Notes: generated from the letters alone by a model not told the origin. 64,000 nt of DNA from Candidatus Anderseniibacteriota bacterium (GCA_021414205.1 JAIOOW010000002.1:62001-126000), one strand, 5' to 3'. Shown: positions 26,376 to 35,314, counted from the stretch's first letter. Made by a program: numbers and translations.

Positions 26376-26483
26376 CTATTCCGCCTGCTGTTCAACAAGC
26401 AAATCGTCCACCCATTTGCGTGCATCCTCCGGAGATAAAGTGGGGTTGTCTTGGTCGTTTTCTGGTTTTTGATCGTCATTCAT
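26376..26483 (-). CDS. Small acidic ORF between lepA and rmlC
   Basis: A protein of 35 residues beginning MNDDQKPEND and ending WVDDLLVEQQAE, with an Asp/Glu/Gln-rich first half and a possible amphipathic helix in LSPEDARKWVDDLL. It lies 15 nt after the lepA stop and 18 nt before rmlC, in the same direction, filling the gap in normal operon spacing. The start context is TATG without a strong SD, like the main gene set. No function is known; it may be chance, but the spacing and codon pattern argue that it is translated. Confidence 0.5.
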   Translation of the reverse strand: MNDDQKPENDQDNPTLSPEDARKWVDDLLVEQQAE

Positions 26484-26498
26484 AGATATATCCTATAC

Positions 26499-28274
26499 CT
26501 ATCGCTTCAAAATCTGAATATATGCTTCTGGAGGCAAGTCGATGGAACCTGTCTTAGAAAGTTTTTTCTTCCCTTTCTTCTGTTTATCCAAAAGCTTGCG
26601 CTTACGAGTAACGTCCCCTCCGTACAGTTTCGCAGTCACGTCCTTGCGCATCGCGGTGACCGTTTCGCGAGCGACGAACTTTCCGCCAACGGCAGCCTGG
26701 ATCGGCACTGCGAATAACTGCTGAGGAACCAAGTCTTTTAATTTTGCCACCATACTTCGACCAATTGCCTCAGCTTTATGGCGAGGAATAATCACAGATA
26801 GTGCTTCGGCTGGCTCATGATTTAATAAAATAGAAAGCTTTACCACGTCGGCAGGGCGCCAATCTAATACATCATAACTAAGAGACCCATAACCAGAAGT
26901 TACGGATTTTAGCTGGTCATACAAATCGACAACAAGCTCTCGTAATGGCAATTCATATTTTAAGAGCATGCGATCCGTCCCCAAATATTCTTGTGTTTTT
27001 AAAATTCCCTCATGCTGCTGCATAACTTCGAATACCGCACCTAAGTACTTAGCAGGCAACAGAATATCCGCTTTACTCCATTGCTCTTCCGTACTTTCTA
27101 CGAAGCTGGGATCCGGAAATGCATCGGGAGTGTGCACATCAAGCGCCTCTCCAGAAGTCAGCTTTACGTGATAGAGCACGCTTGGGGTCGTAACAACCAT
27201 ATCCAAACCAAACTCACGGCGCAATCGTTCTTGAATAATTTCCAAATGTAACATTCCTAAAAATCCACACCGAAAGCCCTGGCCGAGCGCATGACTGCGT
27301 TCCATATGCACAGAAATACTTGCATCGTTCAATTCCAATTTCGACATTGCCTCGCGCAACACATGGAATTGACTTCCGTCTACCGGATATAACCCAGCGA
27401 ACACTTTTGGCTGAGGAATTGCATAGCCAGGGAGCGGTGTTACAAGATGCTTTTGATCCGTCTTCGTCATTGTGTCGCCCACACGCGCTTGCCGAATATC
27501 TTTTAAGCCCGTTGCGATATATCCGATCTCGCCCGCAGATAATGATTTTGTTGCAGTAAACTGCGGCTTAAATACGCCAACCTCAACAACACGATCATCT
27601 ACATTTGTTCCCAAAAACGTGATTGATTCCCCTTGCTTAATTTCCCCCTCAACAACGCGTACATACGCAACGACGCCTTTGTAATCGTCGTAGACAGAAT
27701 CGAAAATGAGAGCACGCAAATTTTTATCTTTTATTTCCGTTTTTGCAGGAGGAACTTTCTCGCATACTCGATCAAGCAGCTCAATCACTCCTTTTCCCGT
27801 CTTCGCAGAAATATGCAAAATGTCTTTCGGATCGACCCCAAGCAAATTCACAATTTCTTTTGTAACACCCTCTACGTCTGCTGCGGGTAAATCAATTTTA
27901 TTGATTACTGGAATAATCTCGAGATTTTGCTCGAGTGCAAAATACACGTTTGACACTGTTTGAGCTTGCACGCCTTGCGTAGCATCAACTAATAAAATAG
28001 CTCCCTCAACTGCCTTCAAACTTCGAGAAACTTCATACTGAAAATCCACGTGACCAGGAGTGTCGATTAAATTTAAAATATAATCCCTGTACTCCATGCG
28101 CACGGGTTGCAGTTTAATCGTGATTCCTTTTTCGCGCTCCAATTCCATAGAGTCCAACAACTGCGCCTGCATATTTCTCATTTCAACGGTATGCGTTAAC
28201 TCAAGCATGCGGTCGGCCAGCGTGCTCTTTCCATGATCTATATGCGCAATGATGCAAAAATTACGTATTTCCAT
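26499..28274 (-). CDS. lepA: Elongation factor 4
   Basis: Translational GTPase of 591 residues. G motifs AHIDHGKST, DTPGHVDF, NKIDLP and SAKTGKG are present, as well as the EF4-specific C-terminal domain (GGDVTRKRKLLDKQKKGKKK). It acts on the ribosome, where it is thought to back-translocate or help assembly. The ATG at 28274 (MEIRNFC) was preferred to a GTG 9 nt upstream. The promoter at 28286-28314 ends close to the start. An AGGTGA sits between, but may lie upstream of the RNA start. Confidence 0.97.
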   Translation of the reverse strand: MEIRNFCIIAHIDHGKSTLADRMLELTHTVEMRNMQAQLLDSMELEREKGITIKLQPVRMEYRDYILNLIDTPGHVDFQYEVSRSLKAVEGAILLVDATQGVQAQTVSNVYFALEQNLEIIPVINKIDLPAADVEGVTKEIVNLLGVDPKDILHISAKTGKGVIELLDRVCEKVPPAKTEIKDKNLRALIFDSVYDDYKGVVAYVRVVEGEIKQGESITFLGTNVDDRVVEVGVFKPQFTATKSLSAGEIGYIATGLKDIRQARVGDTMTKTDQKHLVTPLPGYAIPQPKVFAGLYPVDGSQFHVLREAMSKLELNDASISVHMERSHALGQGFRCGFLGMLHLEIIQERLRREFGLDMVVTTPSVLYHVKLTSGEALDVHTPDAFPDPSFVESTEEQWSKADILLPAKYLGAVFEVMQQHEGILKTQEYLGTDRMLLKYELPLRELVVDLYDQLKSVTSGYGSLSYDVLDWRPADVVKLSILLNHEPAEALSVIIPRHKAEAIGRSMVAKLKDLVPQQLFAVPIQAAVGGKFVARETVTAMRKDVTAKLYGGDVTRKRKLLDKQKKGKKKLSKTGSIDLPPEAYIQILKR

Positions 28275-28285
28275 ACAATTCACCT

Positions 28286-28314
28286 AAAATATCATAATAT
28301 GGCTCTCTTGACAA
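28286..28314 (-). promoter_or_regulatory. lepA promoter
   Basis: Minus-strand TTGTCA (28309-28314), a 17-bp spacer and TATTTT (28286-28291) preceded by TGA. Its -35 overlaps by 5 bp, on the opposite strand, the -35 of the divergent cupin gene. Confidence 0.65.
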
Positions 28315-28336
28315 GCGCACTATTTCAAACTACTTT
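28308..28336 (+). promoter_or_regulatory. Promoter of the cupin gene
   Basis: TTGACA (28308-28313), exactly 17 bp, then a weak -10 TACTTT (28331-28336). The RNA would start near 28343, which favours the ATG at 28393. Confidence 0.6.
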
Positions 28337-28392
28337 TGATCTACGCGTTTTTTGTTCGCCCTTTCACTTTCCAATTAGATTGCGAGAACAAG

Positions 28393-28857
28393 ATGAGTGG
28401 ACTTCCGAGTATTCGAGACTTGCCTGTGTTTGCCGACAACCTGCATACGTTCAGATTTGTTCAACCTTCAGTTGGCAATGGGGTCATCGCTCTACACCAA
28501 ACGGATTCGAAGAGCTCTCCGCATCCGCGACTAGCGGCTATTCGAATACTTACGCTCTACCCATGCACTATCGTGCCCGTGCATGTTCATCGGAGAAAAG
28601 AAAAGACCTACATGGTTCGCGGACTTAGCACGCATCTGCAGGTTGTTATTTGGGATAATGGGGTGCCAACAACGTACATCGCGCAACATCAGCATGACTG
28701 CGTCACCGTTCCTGCGGGATGCCCCCATGCACTCATATACTCTGCGACCCACGCAAGTGAGCTTACCGTCTATACGACATCGCAAGATGCAGACGACATC
28801 GAATGGGAATCCGATCTTGAGACGCTGCTTAAAAACGAACATTTACAACCTCGCTGA
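28393..28857 (+). CDS. Cupin domain protein
   Basis: A protein of 154 residues. It has the first cupin motif in canonical spacing, HVHRRKEKTYMVRG (HxHx3Ex6G), and the second around VPAGCPHALIY, giving the metal-binding His/Glu set. Such single cupins include sugar epimerases/isomerases, dioxygenases and small-molecule sensors; I cannot choose. The start at 28393 (MSGLPS) was picked from the promoter position. The SD is weak (GAGAAC). The gene stands alone with a terminator after it (28883-28913) and is divergent from lepA. Confidence 0.8.
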   Translation: MSGLPSIRDLPVFADNLHTFRFVQPSVGNGVIALHQTDSKSSPHPRLAAIRILTLYPCTIVPVHVHRRKEKTYMVRGLSTHLQVVIWDNGVPTTYIAQHQHDCVTVPAGCPHALIYSATHASELTVYTTSQDADDIEWESDLETLLKNEHLQPR

Positions 28858-28882
28858 CCACCAATCCTCGCAACATAGCTAT

Positions 28883-28913
28883 GCCGACACAGAACACTGC
28901 TGTCGGCTTTTTT
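28883..28913 (+). terminator. Intrinsic terminator of the cupin gene
   Basis: GCCGACA (28883-28889) / TGTCGGC (28901-28907) followed by TTTTTT on the plus strand. It lies 25 nt after the stop. Confidence 0.85.
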
Positions 28914-28920
28914 ATTCAAA

Positions 28921-28951
28921 TAAAAAAGGAGCGTAGCTTCTTGCTAGCTCC
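28921..28951 (-). terminator. Intrinsic terminator after the candidate RNA / murJ operon
   Basis: Minus-strand hairpin formed by 28928-28937 and 28943-28951 (GGAGC...GCTCC with TAGC/GCTA), followed by TTTTTT (28922-28927 on plus). Confidence 0.8.
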
Positions 28952-29322
28952 TCGCAATTCAACCAGTGGTGAGTGTTTCTAGCCATTAAGAGCTACTCAA
29001 TGGCGCAGAATTACCCCTGCAGTTCATTCATCACCTGCCCGACTCTTTACTAGAAGACGGACGCCGAAGGTGATTCCTAGGGCAGGAAAAGGGCTCGTAC
29101 ACAACCCTATGTACAGCATGCCAAACATCCTTCATCAGCATACTAATTCCCTCGCATGTTACCCGACGAAGTCGCCTAGGGAGAATCATAAGGAGATTTC
29201 ACATAGATCTTGTGTGGAATATCCTCATCATCCTGAACTTAGAGTTCAGACATTCACTCACTACGTTTCGCCGCTAAGCAATTCATAGCAAGCCGCTCGA
29301 ATTTCACGAGACCACCAGTTTT
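28921..29322 (-). ncRNA. Candidate structured RNA, about 400 nt, unassigned
   Basis: No gene is credible in the about 500 bp between the cupin and murJ. On the minus strand the segment is rich in stems. A closing stem pairs 29311-29320 with 28961-28970 (10 bp, two GU). Inside are CTGAAC/GTTCAG (29233-29249), AGUAUGC/GCAUGCU (29115-29144), GTACA/TGTAC (29097-29114), CCTGCCC/GGGCAGG (29034-29086) and GCCATT/AATGGC (28982-29004). An intrinsic terminator follows (28921-28951). A TATAAA or TATGCT box lies just upstream. It may also be a long 3' UTR of murJ. I could not match it to tmRNA, RNase P, 6S or SRP RNA. Confidence 0.45.
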
Positions 29323-29366
29323 ATAAAGAGCATATTTACGATACCCCCATCATCGCTCACGCGCAA

Positions 29367-30989
29367 CTATTCAATCAATCCAGAAAATCTCGGGGTGTCG
29401 GTACCCTTTGGTAACTTTAGTTTACGAGGAATATACCGCTTGATGATTTCCAGCTCCTCGCTCCTCAGTAAAATGCAAATAATAATATATACCAAAATAC
29501 CTCCAGCAAATGCTCCAATTAATTGCGTTAAAATACCCCAGAAGCGCTGCATATCTACCATATTTGCAATCGGAGTTTTAAGAAGCTGCGTCGTGATTGC
29601 AGCAACAATAGTTGCAACAACCATCTTCCCGATACTCAGCAGCACTTTCTTATCATCAAATCCGTCCAGATGAACATGGAGAATACCAAGCAATACTGCG
29701 AGTTGAATAATTGTCGAGACAGAAAACGCAATCGCAAGCCCCTGCACGCCGTACATATGCGCGAACGGAAATGCGATAATGCTGTTAATTGCGATACTGC
29801 CCAAAGAAATTAAAACGGGTACTCTCGTATTTTGCTGCGCATAAAATGCTCGAGTTAAAAGCGGAATTGTCGCCTGCGCAAAAATACTTACCACTAAAAA
29901 TCCGAATGTTTCATATGTAGCGGTTGTATCTGCCCAGTTGAATGCGCCGTGTCCGAACAGCACGCGAATAATTTGCGCACGAAGCAAATAGAACAGAGCG
30001 GATGTAGGCACTACGAAAAACATAATATATCGAAATGACTTTGTAATCGTATGTCGGAAGTCTGCTCTTTTTTTACGAGCAAATTGCTCCGCAAGAGTGG
30101 GAAATGCCGCCTGAGCAAACGCAATGCCAAAAATTCCGATAGGAATATATTGAACATTGTTCGCCAGATGAAACGCTGAAATACTTCCGGAAAGTAGCCC
30201 GGATCCTATAATCGTCACGATGAATAAGTTCGCCTGCTGCGCCGCGAGCCCGAATACTCTCGGCAACATCATTTTCCAAATCTGCAACAAATCTTTTGAG
30301 GAAGATATTAAAACGGGCTGCCACTTAAACCCAACTTTCAATACGCTCGGCAATTGTACTCCGGCGTGGAGCAATGCCCCGAGGACCACACCCCAACCTA
30401 ATCCTGCAACGCCGAGATATGGAACAAAATAAACGGCACCCGCTATAATCCCCAAATTATACAAAATAGGGGCTAGTGCATATGCAAAAAACTTTTTATA
30501 GGAATTCAAAATTCCAGAAAAGACGAAACTCACGCACAGTAAAATAGGCTGAAGCGCCATGATGCGCGACAGCATCACTGTCATCGCAAGCTTATCTCCA
30601 GCAAAGCCCGGGGCAATAAGCGGGATAATTTGCGGAGCAAATAGCGCAAAGCATACGCTGAATAAGCCGATCCCGATTCCCATCAAGTGTAGGATGGAAA
30701 GCGCAAAGCGATGAGCATCCTCCTCGCCTTTTTTGCCGGCCACCATTTTTTCTGTGAACAACGGAATAAATGCTGCAGACAATGCTCCGATAACAACCAG
30801 ATTAAAAATAAGATCGGGAATACGGAATGCAACGACAAATGAATCAAACGTATCGCCTGCTCCGAACGTTGAGGTAAACACCCGATCTCTCACTAATCCA
30901 ACAATCCTACTCAATAACGAAGAAACGCCCAATAAAAGCGCTGCGGAGACTATCATTCCATTACTCGAATTCTTATGAGTTTGAGACAT
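29367..30989 (-). CDS. murJ: Lipid II flippase MurJ
   Basis: A protein of 540 residues with about fourteen membrane helices. The N-terminal LLSRIVGLVRDRVFTSTFG and the DTFDSFVVAFRIPDL region match MurJ/MviN of the MOP exporter superfamily, which flips lipid II for peptidoglycan assembly. It starts 5 nt after the DUF4012 gene stop, so these form an operon with the upstream GT4 gene. A structured RNA region and terminator follow it. The start context is TATG. Confidence 0.95.
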   Translation of the reverse strand: MSQTHKNSSNGMIVSAALLLGVSSLLSRIVGLVRDRVFTSTFGAGDTFDSFVVAFRIPDLIFNLVVIGALSAAFIPLFTEKMVAGKKGEEDAHRFALSILHLMGIGIGLFSVCFALFAPQIIPLIAPGFAGDKLAMTVMLSRIMALQPILLCVSFVFSGILNSYKKFFAYALAPILYNLGIIAGAVYFVPYLGVAGLGWGVVLGALLHAGVQLPSVLKVGFKWQPVLISSSKDLLQIWKMMLPRVFGLAAQQANLFIVTIIGSGLLSGSISAFHLANNVQYIPIGIFGIAFAQAAFPTLAEQFARKKRADFRHTITKSFRYIMFFVVPTSALFYLLRAQIIRVLFGHGAFNWADTTATYETFGFLVVSIFAQATIPLLTRAFYAQQNTRVPVLISLGSIAINSIIAFPFAHMYGVQGLAIAFSVSTIIQLAVLLGILHVHLDGFDDKKVLLSIGKMVVATIVAAITTQLLKTPIANMVDMQRFWGILTQLIGAFAGGILVYIIICILLRSEELEIIKRYIPRKLKLPKGTDTPRFSGLIE

Positions 30990-30994
30990 ACACG

Positions 30995-33367
30995 CTATTT
31001 TTCAACAACGGCGCCCACTAACGTGTCGCGCGCTTCATCCCCACGGTAAACGATAGAGGAATCTGAATCAAGAGTAACACCGGAATCTGGCGCATGATCA
31101 ACAATCCTAAAGCCCTTCGGGAAGGCGATACTTGCAGATATTGTCGTCCTTTGCTGTCCGGGCTGTTTTACCAACGCAACCGAATATGAAGTAGCAGGAT
31201 GCAATAGGCTCGGCATAACAACTCCATGCGGAATCCTATAATGATACAGAGCAACCGATGTTTGCCCCGGCTTCGTGACCAGCCAATTTGCAAAATACGC
31301 ATACCCAGATTCGCTGCCAATAGTCGTCCCGTTTATCCCGCCATGCTGTTGCTGCTGCCAGTAGGCAATATCCGCATCCGCAGTTAGTTGCAACGTAGTA
31401 TCTGGGACAAGGGGATGAGGAACGTCTTTTTCTTGCGTAAACCCTTGCGCATCAAGCAGTACTGCGTTTTTAGGAACAAGCACGCGCTGGTATATAACAT
31501 TGTCTTTTTGAGACGGATCCTCTCCTGCTGGATAGGGATAATCAATCTTTTCATCAGGTCCGTGATGGGTTCTTCGAATCGTAGTAACTACATCCACATC
31601 TCCGTTTGCAAGTACTGTATTGCGCGTGTCTATTTCCTGAGATACAAACTGATCGCTCTTGTGTCCTCCAATATTGGCATTATCGATCATTAAAAATCCT
31701 TGAGTATCTTGAGGGATTACCCCAGACCAACCCAGATTTTCGACTTCTTGCTGCGCAGATTCGTTCTTGAAATACAGCAAGATATCTTTGTCTGATAGCG
31801 AATTCGTAATTGCCGTAAGAGTCGCCAAGCGATCGGCAGGCTTTGCAGTATCATCAGCTGAAGCAAATAATTTGGACAGCAATATTGGAGTTAGGTCTGC
31901 TAGAAACTGCTTTGGCTTATTTACCAAATGATCATAATTATACGTAACCTCTCCTTGTGTAACAGTCACAAAATTATCAGCCGTCACATCTACATCGTAC
32001 CCAGGAACATGGATAGGCCCAGTTACTGATAATAAATTTTTTATCACATCAGGTGTAAATAAAATCACTCCATCAACCGTAGGGCCGTTTTCCTGCTCCA
32101 AGAAGTCGCTGGCTTTTTGCGCATCCTTTTTATAATCAACAAACCAATTTGAATCCCTCAAATACCAACGATCCGTAATTGGGGTAAGAGGTTCTGGCGG
32201 CGCAATAACTGTTTTCAATTGCCCATCTCTATCGTAAACGCTTTGCACATCAATATTTTCAACCTTGCCCTTTGAAACATTCACCACTGCCGTACTGCCG
32301 ATAAACCCGCCCACTGGGCGCAATTCATCGTTGTTCGCAAACATAATCAGATACTGACGATCTCGATCTGCGCCCAATAACGTGAGCAACGTTCCGCTTT
32401 CGGAATTTAAATGATGAATAACTGCGAGCAATTTCGGCAACACTGTTTTTAGCGTGATTACCTGGTCTGCTACCTGCTTGGGCAACATTCCCGTAGAAAC
32501 ACCTGCCAGCTGATCATTTGCAGACGATATATCTTGCTCCGCATTTGCAAGTTCCGGCTGTGCCAGCTTCATCGCATCGGTGAGTGATGTTCCCGTATTT
32601 GTTTTTCCAATCATCTGTACCGCATTTGCAATATGCTCACCCGCAGAACTAATTTTTATACCGGCAGACAAAAGAGTGGATCCGGATTTAATAGAGCCCG
32701 TTACATCCAATACGCTTAAAATATTTTTATTGCTTGCAAGCGCGCTGTCCATTTCATGCTGAGCCGTTACAAACTCAACGCCAGCAGATGCAAACGAGAG
32801 TTTGCTCGCATCGCTGCCTGTATCCGCCAATGCAGATCCTGCTTTCGTCATATCAGCGATTGCATTTTTTACCCTGCTTTCAACCGATGCAAGCACCTGC
32901 ATCCCGCGACCGGCTGCTTGCAGATTCCAAATTGCAAACGATAAAAACGTAAACCCGATAAGCAAGATGATAAGGCCTGGGGTTCGATGCGAAATATTCG
33001 GCATTGAGATGCGCGATAAGCTTGGCGACTTCATCACAGAAGACCTACTTGGCAGAGATACGCCACGATTCAACGACGCTCGAGTAAGACTCGGTGCGCT
33101 TTCTTTCAAATTTGCAGTACCTGATGATTGAGGGAATCGATAATCGACATCTCGCTCCGCAATAGGCATGTTTCCGAATACCCCAACACTGGAAAATGTA
33201 TTTTTTGCCTTCTCTTTATTTTTTGCGATTATATCAAAGTGGCGCCCACTTGGTTTTCTTTGCCACTTCCCCTTGCTACTCGCACTATCTGCAAGCACAT
33301 CTTTTTTCTTCCGATAATTATATCGAAAAGGATCCGGAGTATCGTTGGGCGGAATGATATCGTACAC
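30995..33367 (-). CDS. DUF4012 domain protein
   Basis: Membrane-anchored protein of about 790 residues. It has a basic, Ser-rich cytoplasmic N-terminus of about 125 residues, one membrane helix (TPGLIILLIGFTFLSFAIW), an Ala/Ser-rich helical stretch and then the DUF4012 region with LIMFANNDELRPVGGFIGS, a family hallmark. The domain is related in sequence style to LytR-CpsA-Psr ligases and often sits next to surface polysaccharide genes. The frame is open to 33454, but I prefer the GTG at 33367: a perfect TATAAT (33374-33379) ends 6 nt before it, and the longer form would overlap the GT4 gene by 80 nt. Confidence 0.85.
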   Translation of the reverse strand: MYDIIPPNDTPDPFRYNYRKKKDVLADSASSKGKWQRKPSGRHFDIIAKNKEKAKNTFSSVGVFGNMPIAERDVDYRFPQSSGTANLKESAPSLTRASLNRGVSLPSRSSVMKSPSLSRISMPNISHRTPGLIILLIGFTFLSFAIWNLQAAGRGMQVLASVESRVKNAIADMTKAGSALADTGSDASKLSFASAGVEFVTAQHEMDSALASNKNILSVLDVTGSIKSGSTLLSAGIKISSAGEHIANAVQMIGKTNTGTSLTDAMKLAQPELANAEQDISSANDQLAGVSTGMLPKQVADQVITLKTVLPKLLAVIHHLNSESGTLLTLLGADRDRQYLIMFANNDELRPVGGFIGSTAVVNVSKGKVENIDVQSVYDRDGQLKTVIAPPEPLTPITDRWYLRDSNWFVDYKKDAQKASDFLEQENGPTVDGVILFTPDVIKNLLSVTGPIHVPGYDVDVTADNFVTVTQGEVTYNYDHLVNKPKQFLADLTPILLSKLFASADDTAKPADRLATLTAITNSLSDKDILLYFKNESAQQEVENLGWSGVIPQDTQGFLMIDNANIGGHKSDQFVSQEIDTRNTVLANGDVDVVTTIRRTHHGPDEKIDYPYPAGEDPSQKDNVIYQRVLVPKNAVLLDAQGFTQEKDVPHPLVPDTTLQLTADADIAYWQQQQHGGINGTTIGSESGYAYFANWLVTKPGQTSVALYHYRIPHGVVMPSLLHPATSYSVALVKQPGQQRTTISASIAFPKGFRIVDHAPDSGVTLDSDSSIVYRGDEARDTLVGAVVEK

Positions 33368-33373
33368 ACTCTC

Positions 33374-33379
33374 ATTATA
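33374..33379 (-). promoter_or_regulatory. TATAAT -10 box overlapping the GT4 stop codon
   Basis: A perfect minus-strand TATAAT contains the TAA stop of the upstream GT4 gene and ends 6 nt before the GTG at 33367. No good -35 is seen. It may give an internal leaderless start for DUF4012-murJ. Confidence 0.5.
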
Positions 33380-34493
33380 GCGCGTTCTCGTATGCCCGTA
33401 TATGCGCCGCTGCCGTACTGCCTGCCTGAAAACGTTCCGCATTTTGCCGGCCAAGCAGCTTTAGAGTATTTGCATAATCATCATCCTCCAATACGGCGCT
33501 TATCCCTCGAGCAATATCATGAGCGCTTTCCGGATTCGCATACCCAGCGCTCTTTTGAAGCAGTTCCGGCATGCTCGAAACATTTGAAGCAACGACGGGC
33601 GTTCCGCACGCCTGTGCCTCAAGTGGCGGTAATCCATACCCCTCATATAAACTTGGGAACGCCATAAGACTTGCCTCTGCATACAACGCCGGCAAAAGCT
33701 CATCTGGAACAAAGCCTGGAAAAACAATATGTTTCGCAAGATTTTTTTCTTGCACATATTCAATCAAATCGCTATAGCCATCTTGATACTTTCCGGTGAT
33801 AACAAGCGTAGTATCAGGGTGCGCCTGTAACACTATCTCAAATGCATCAATAAGTCTGAATATATTTTTGTGGCTCATCCATACTCCCACAAAAAGAATG
33901 TAGTTATTTTTTGTGTTTATATACTCGCGAACTTTTTTCCTGCTATCTTCTGAAATTTCTTGAAAAAATTTCTGTTCCAACCCCTCATAGATAACATCTA
34001 CTTTTTTAGCTTGAAACGGCAATAATTGCATATCACGGGCAGTTGTTTTTGAAACGGCAATAACACTTCGAGCATTCTTTACCGCACTTGCAAACACGTA
34101 TTCATACCCAACTTGCTGCAATAATGACTGCCGTTTCTGCCCAGGAAAAATAAATCGTGTAATATCATGAATCGTTACGATATATGGTTTTTTGTATAGC
34201 ACCGGGACATTAAAATGCGCAAAATGAACTACGTCAATATTTTTCAAGTTATCTAATTGCTGCAAAAACATTGTCTGTTCTTTCAAAGAATAATAGCTTG
34301 GCTCCACGCCGATATATTCGAATATATTATTCGTATCCCCTAATTCGGTTCGAATTACTTCTTCCTGCCCCTCTGGAACAAGTAGTGTAAAGTGGTGCCC
34401 GCGCTGATTGTCATAATATTCAAATGCCAGATTCCGAATATATCGGCCGATCCCTGTCCAATTCCATGCCCTGGCGTCTAGTGCGATACGCAT
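33375..34493 (-). CDS. GT4 family glycosyltransferase
   Basis: A protein of 372 residues with the N-terminal motif ALDARAWNWTGIGRYIRNL and the C-terminal FVGVWMSHKNIFRLIDAF and SLYEGYGLPPLEAQACGTPV (donor-binding EX7E region), as in GT4 mannosyl- or other hexosyltransferases. A TACGCT box with TGA before it lies 6 nt before the ATG at 34493, so it probably heads a leaderless GT4-DUF4012-murJ transcript. The sugar is unknown. Confidence 0.9.
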   Translation of the reverse strand: MRIALDARAWNWTGIGRYIRNLAFEYYDNQRGHHFTLLVPEGQEEVIRTELGDTNNIFEYIGVEPSYYSLKEQTMFLQQLDNLKNIDVVHFAHFNVPVLYKKPYIVTIHDITRFIFPGQKRQSLLQQVGYEYVFASAVKNARSVIAVSKTTARDMQLLPFQAKKVDVIYEGLEQKFFQEISEDSRKKVREYINTKNNYILFVGVWMSHKNIFRLIDAFEIVLQAHPDTTLVITGKYQDGYSDLIEYVQEKNLAKHIVFPGFVPDELLPALYAEASLMAFPSLYEGYGLPPLEAQACGTPVVASNVSSMPELLQKSAGYANPESAHDIARGISAVLEDDDYANTLKLLGRQNAERFQAGSTAAAHIRAYENAL

Positions 34494-34520
34494 AGAAAAA
34501 GCGTATCACGAGAATTTTTA

Positions 34521-34571
34521 GAAAAGAAAAGAACCCCTTCACGCATTCTCAAATGATGAGAATGAGGGTTC
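34521..34571 (-). terminator. Intrinsic terminator of the 34606-35259 gene
   Basis: Minus-strand hairpin with outer arms GAACCC/GGGTTC (34531-34536 / 34566-34571) and inner arms ATTCTC/GAGAAT (34545-34550 / 34558-34563), followed by TTTTCTTTTC. Confidence 0.75.
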
Positions 34572-34605
34572 GTACGGGAACATTTCTGTTCCAATTGCGC
34601 AACCT

Positions 34606-35259
34606 TTATGCAGCCACATCTGCTTCGCAACGAACTGGAAGGAGCTCGATCGAATCGGCCAGAAAGCGCAGTTCCATTTCTGCTGCCAAGGCGACTTTGT
34701 CAGACGCTTTGCCGCTCCGTTCACCACGCGGCCACACCATAATTGAACGACCAGTAGCCGGATCAATAAGCGGGGTGCGCGCCGTCATGTTCACCATGAC
34801 GGCAAACTCACCTTCGACAAGCTCATGGTCAACAAACAACGGATTGATATAGGCTTGCGTTGCCCACATCGATTCTTGAAGCATCGCCCCGAGCATTAGG
34901 CGAACCTGGTCCCGAATGTTGATGAAAGCTGGCTTTGGTTCGGCGAATTCCTTTCTCGCAAACACAAACCGAACGATGTACGCAGGCTTGCCTCCACCGC
35001 TTGCTGGCCTCGGCTGGTAGAATGCGTCCACCAGGACGTACCCAAGCCCATCAAGCTCTGCCAACGCATCAGCAACACCGACATCCTGAGTTGGAGTTAT
35101 AAACTCCTGGCCAGTCGCTGAATTACTCCGCGAACCTTGTTGTGCGGGCAATGCACGAATGAGCGCTGGAATCAACGCTTCGTTCGTAAACCGAAACTGC
35201 AGGCCAACTGTTCGCACTGATTGACCAATGCCACCTACGCTCTGATTCTGGACTTGCAC
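34606..35259 (-). CDS. Hypothetical protein in a self-contained expression cassette
   Basis: A soluble protein of 217 residues without a signal peptide. I do not recognise it. It has a Gly-rich loop (PRPASGGGKPAYIVRFVFAR) and a C-terminal part with SGKASDKVALAAEMELRFL. The start is GTG at 35259 with a strong SD (AAGGAG, spacing 7). It has its own consensus promoter and terminator and lies between two GT4 genes, splitting what would be a continuous glycan cluster. Base use is visibly more GC-rich than in the flanking genes. It may have been acquired; no function is proposed. Confidence 0.8.
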   Translation of the reverse strand: MQVQNQSVGGIGQSVRTVGLQFRFTNEALIPALIRALPAQQGSRSNSATGQEFITPTQDVGVADALAELDGLGYVLVDAFYQPRPASGGGKPAYIVRFVFARKEFAEPKPAFINIRDQVRLMLGAMLQESMWATQAYINPLFVDHELVEGEFAVMVNMTARTPLIDPATGRSIMVWPRGERSGKASDKVALAAEMELRFLADSIELLPVRCEADVAA

Positions 35260-35281
35260 GACTGTTCTCCTTGTAAAAAAC

Positions 35282-35314
35282 GTGCTATCAAACCGAAAAT
35301 CAAGACATCAACAC
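35282..35314 (-). promoter_or_regulatory. Possible 5' leader hairpin of the 34606-35259 gene
   Basis: The arms 35309-35314 and 35282-35287 pair over 6 bp with two GU. The expected RNA start (about 35315) is at its foot, as in the csrA and 42714 leaders. Weak on its own. Confidence 0.35.

Noticed and set aside
29070..29288. 72-residue frame on the plus strand
   Set aside because: It has no SD or -10 at the expected distance, no recognisable motif, and lies over the stems of the candidate RNA.
28921..29322. tmRNA identity for the structured region
   Set aside because: I found no T-arm with a 3' CCA-type end, no normal 5' acceptor start, and no tag ending in ALAA. It remains unassigned.
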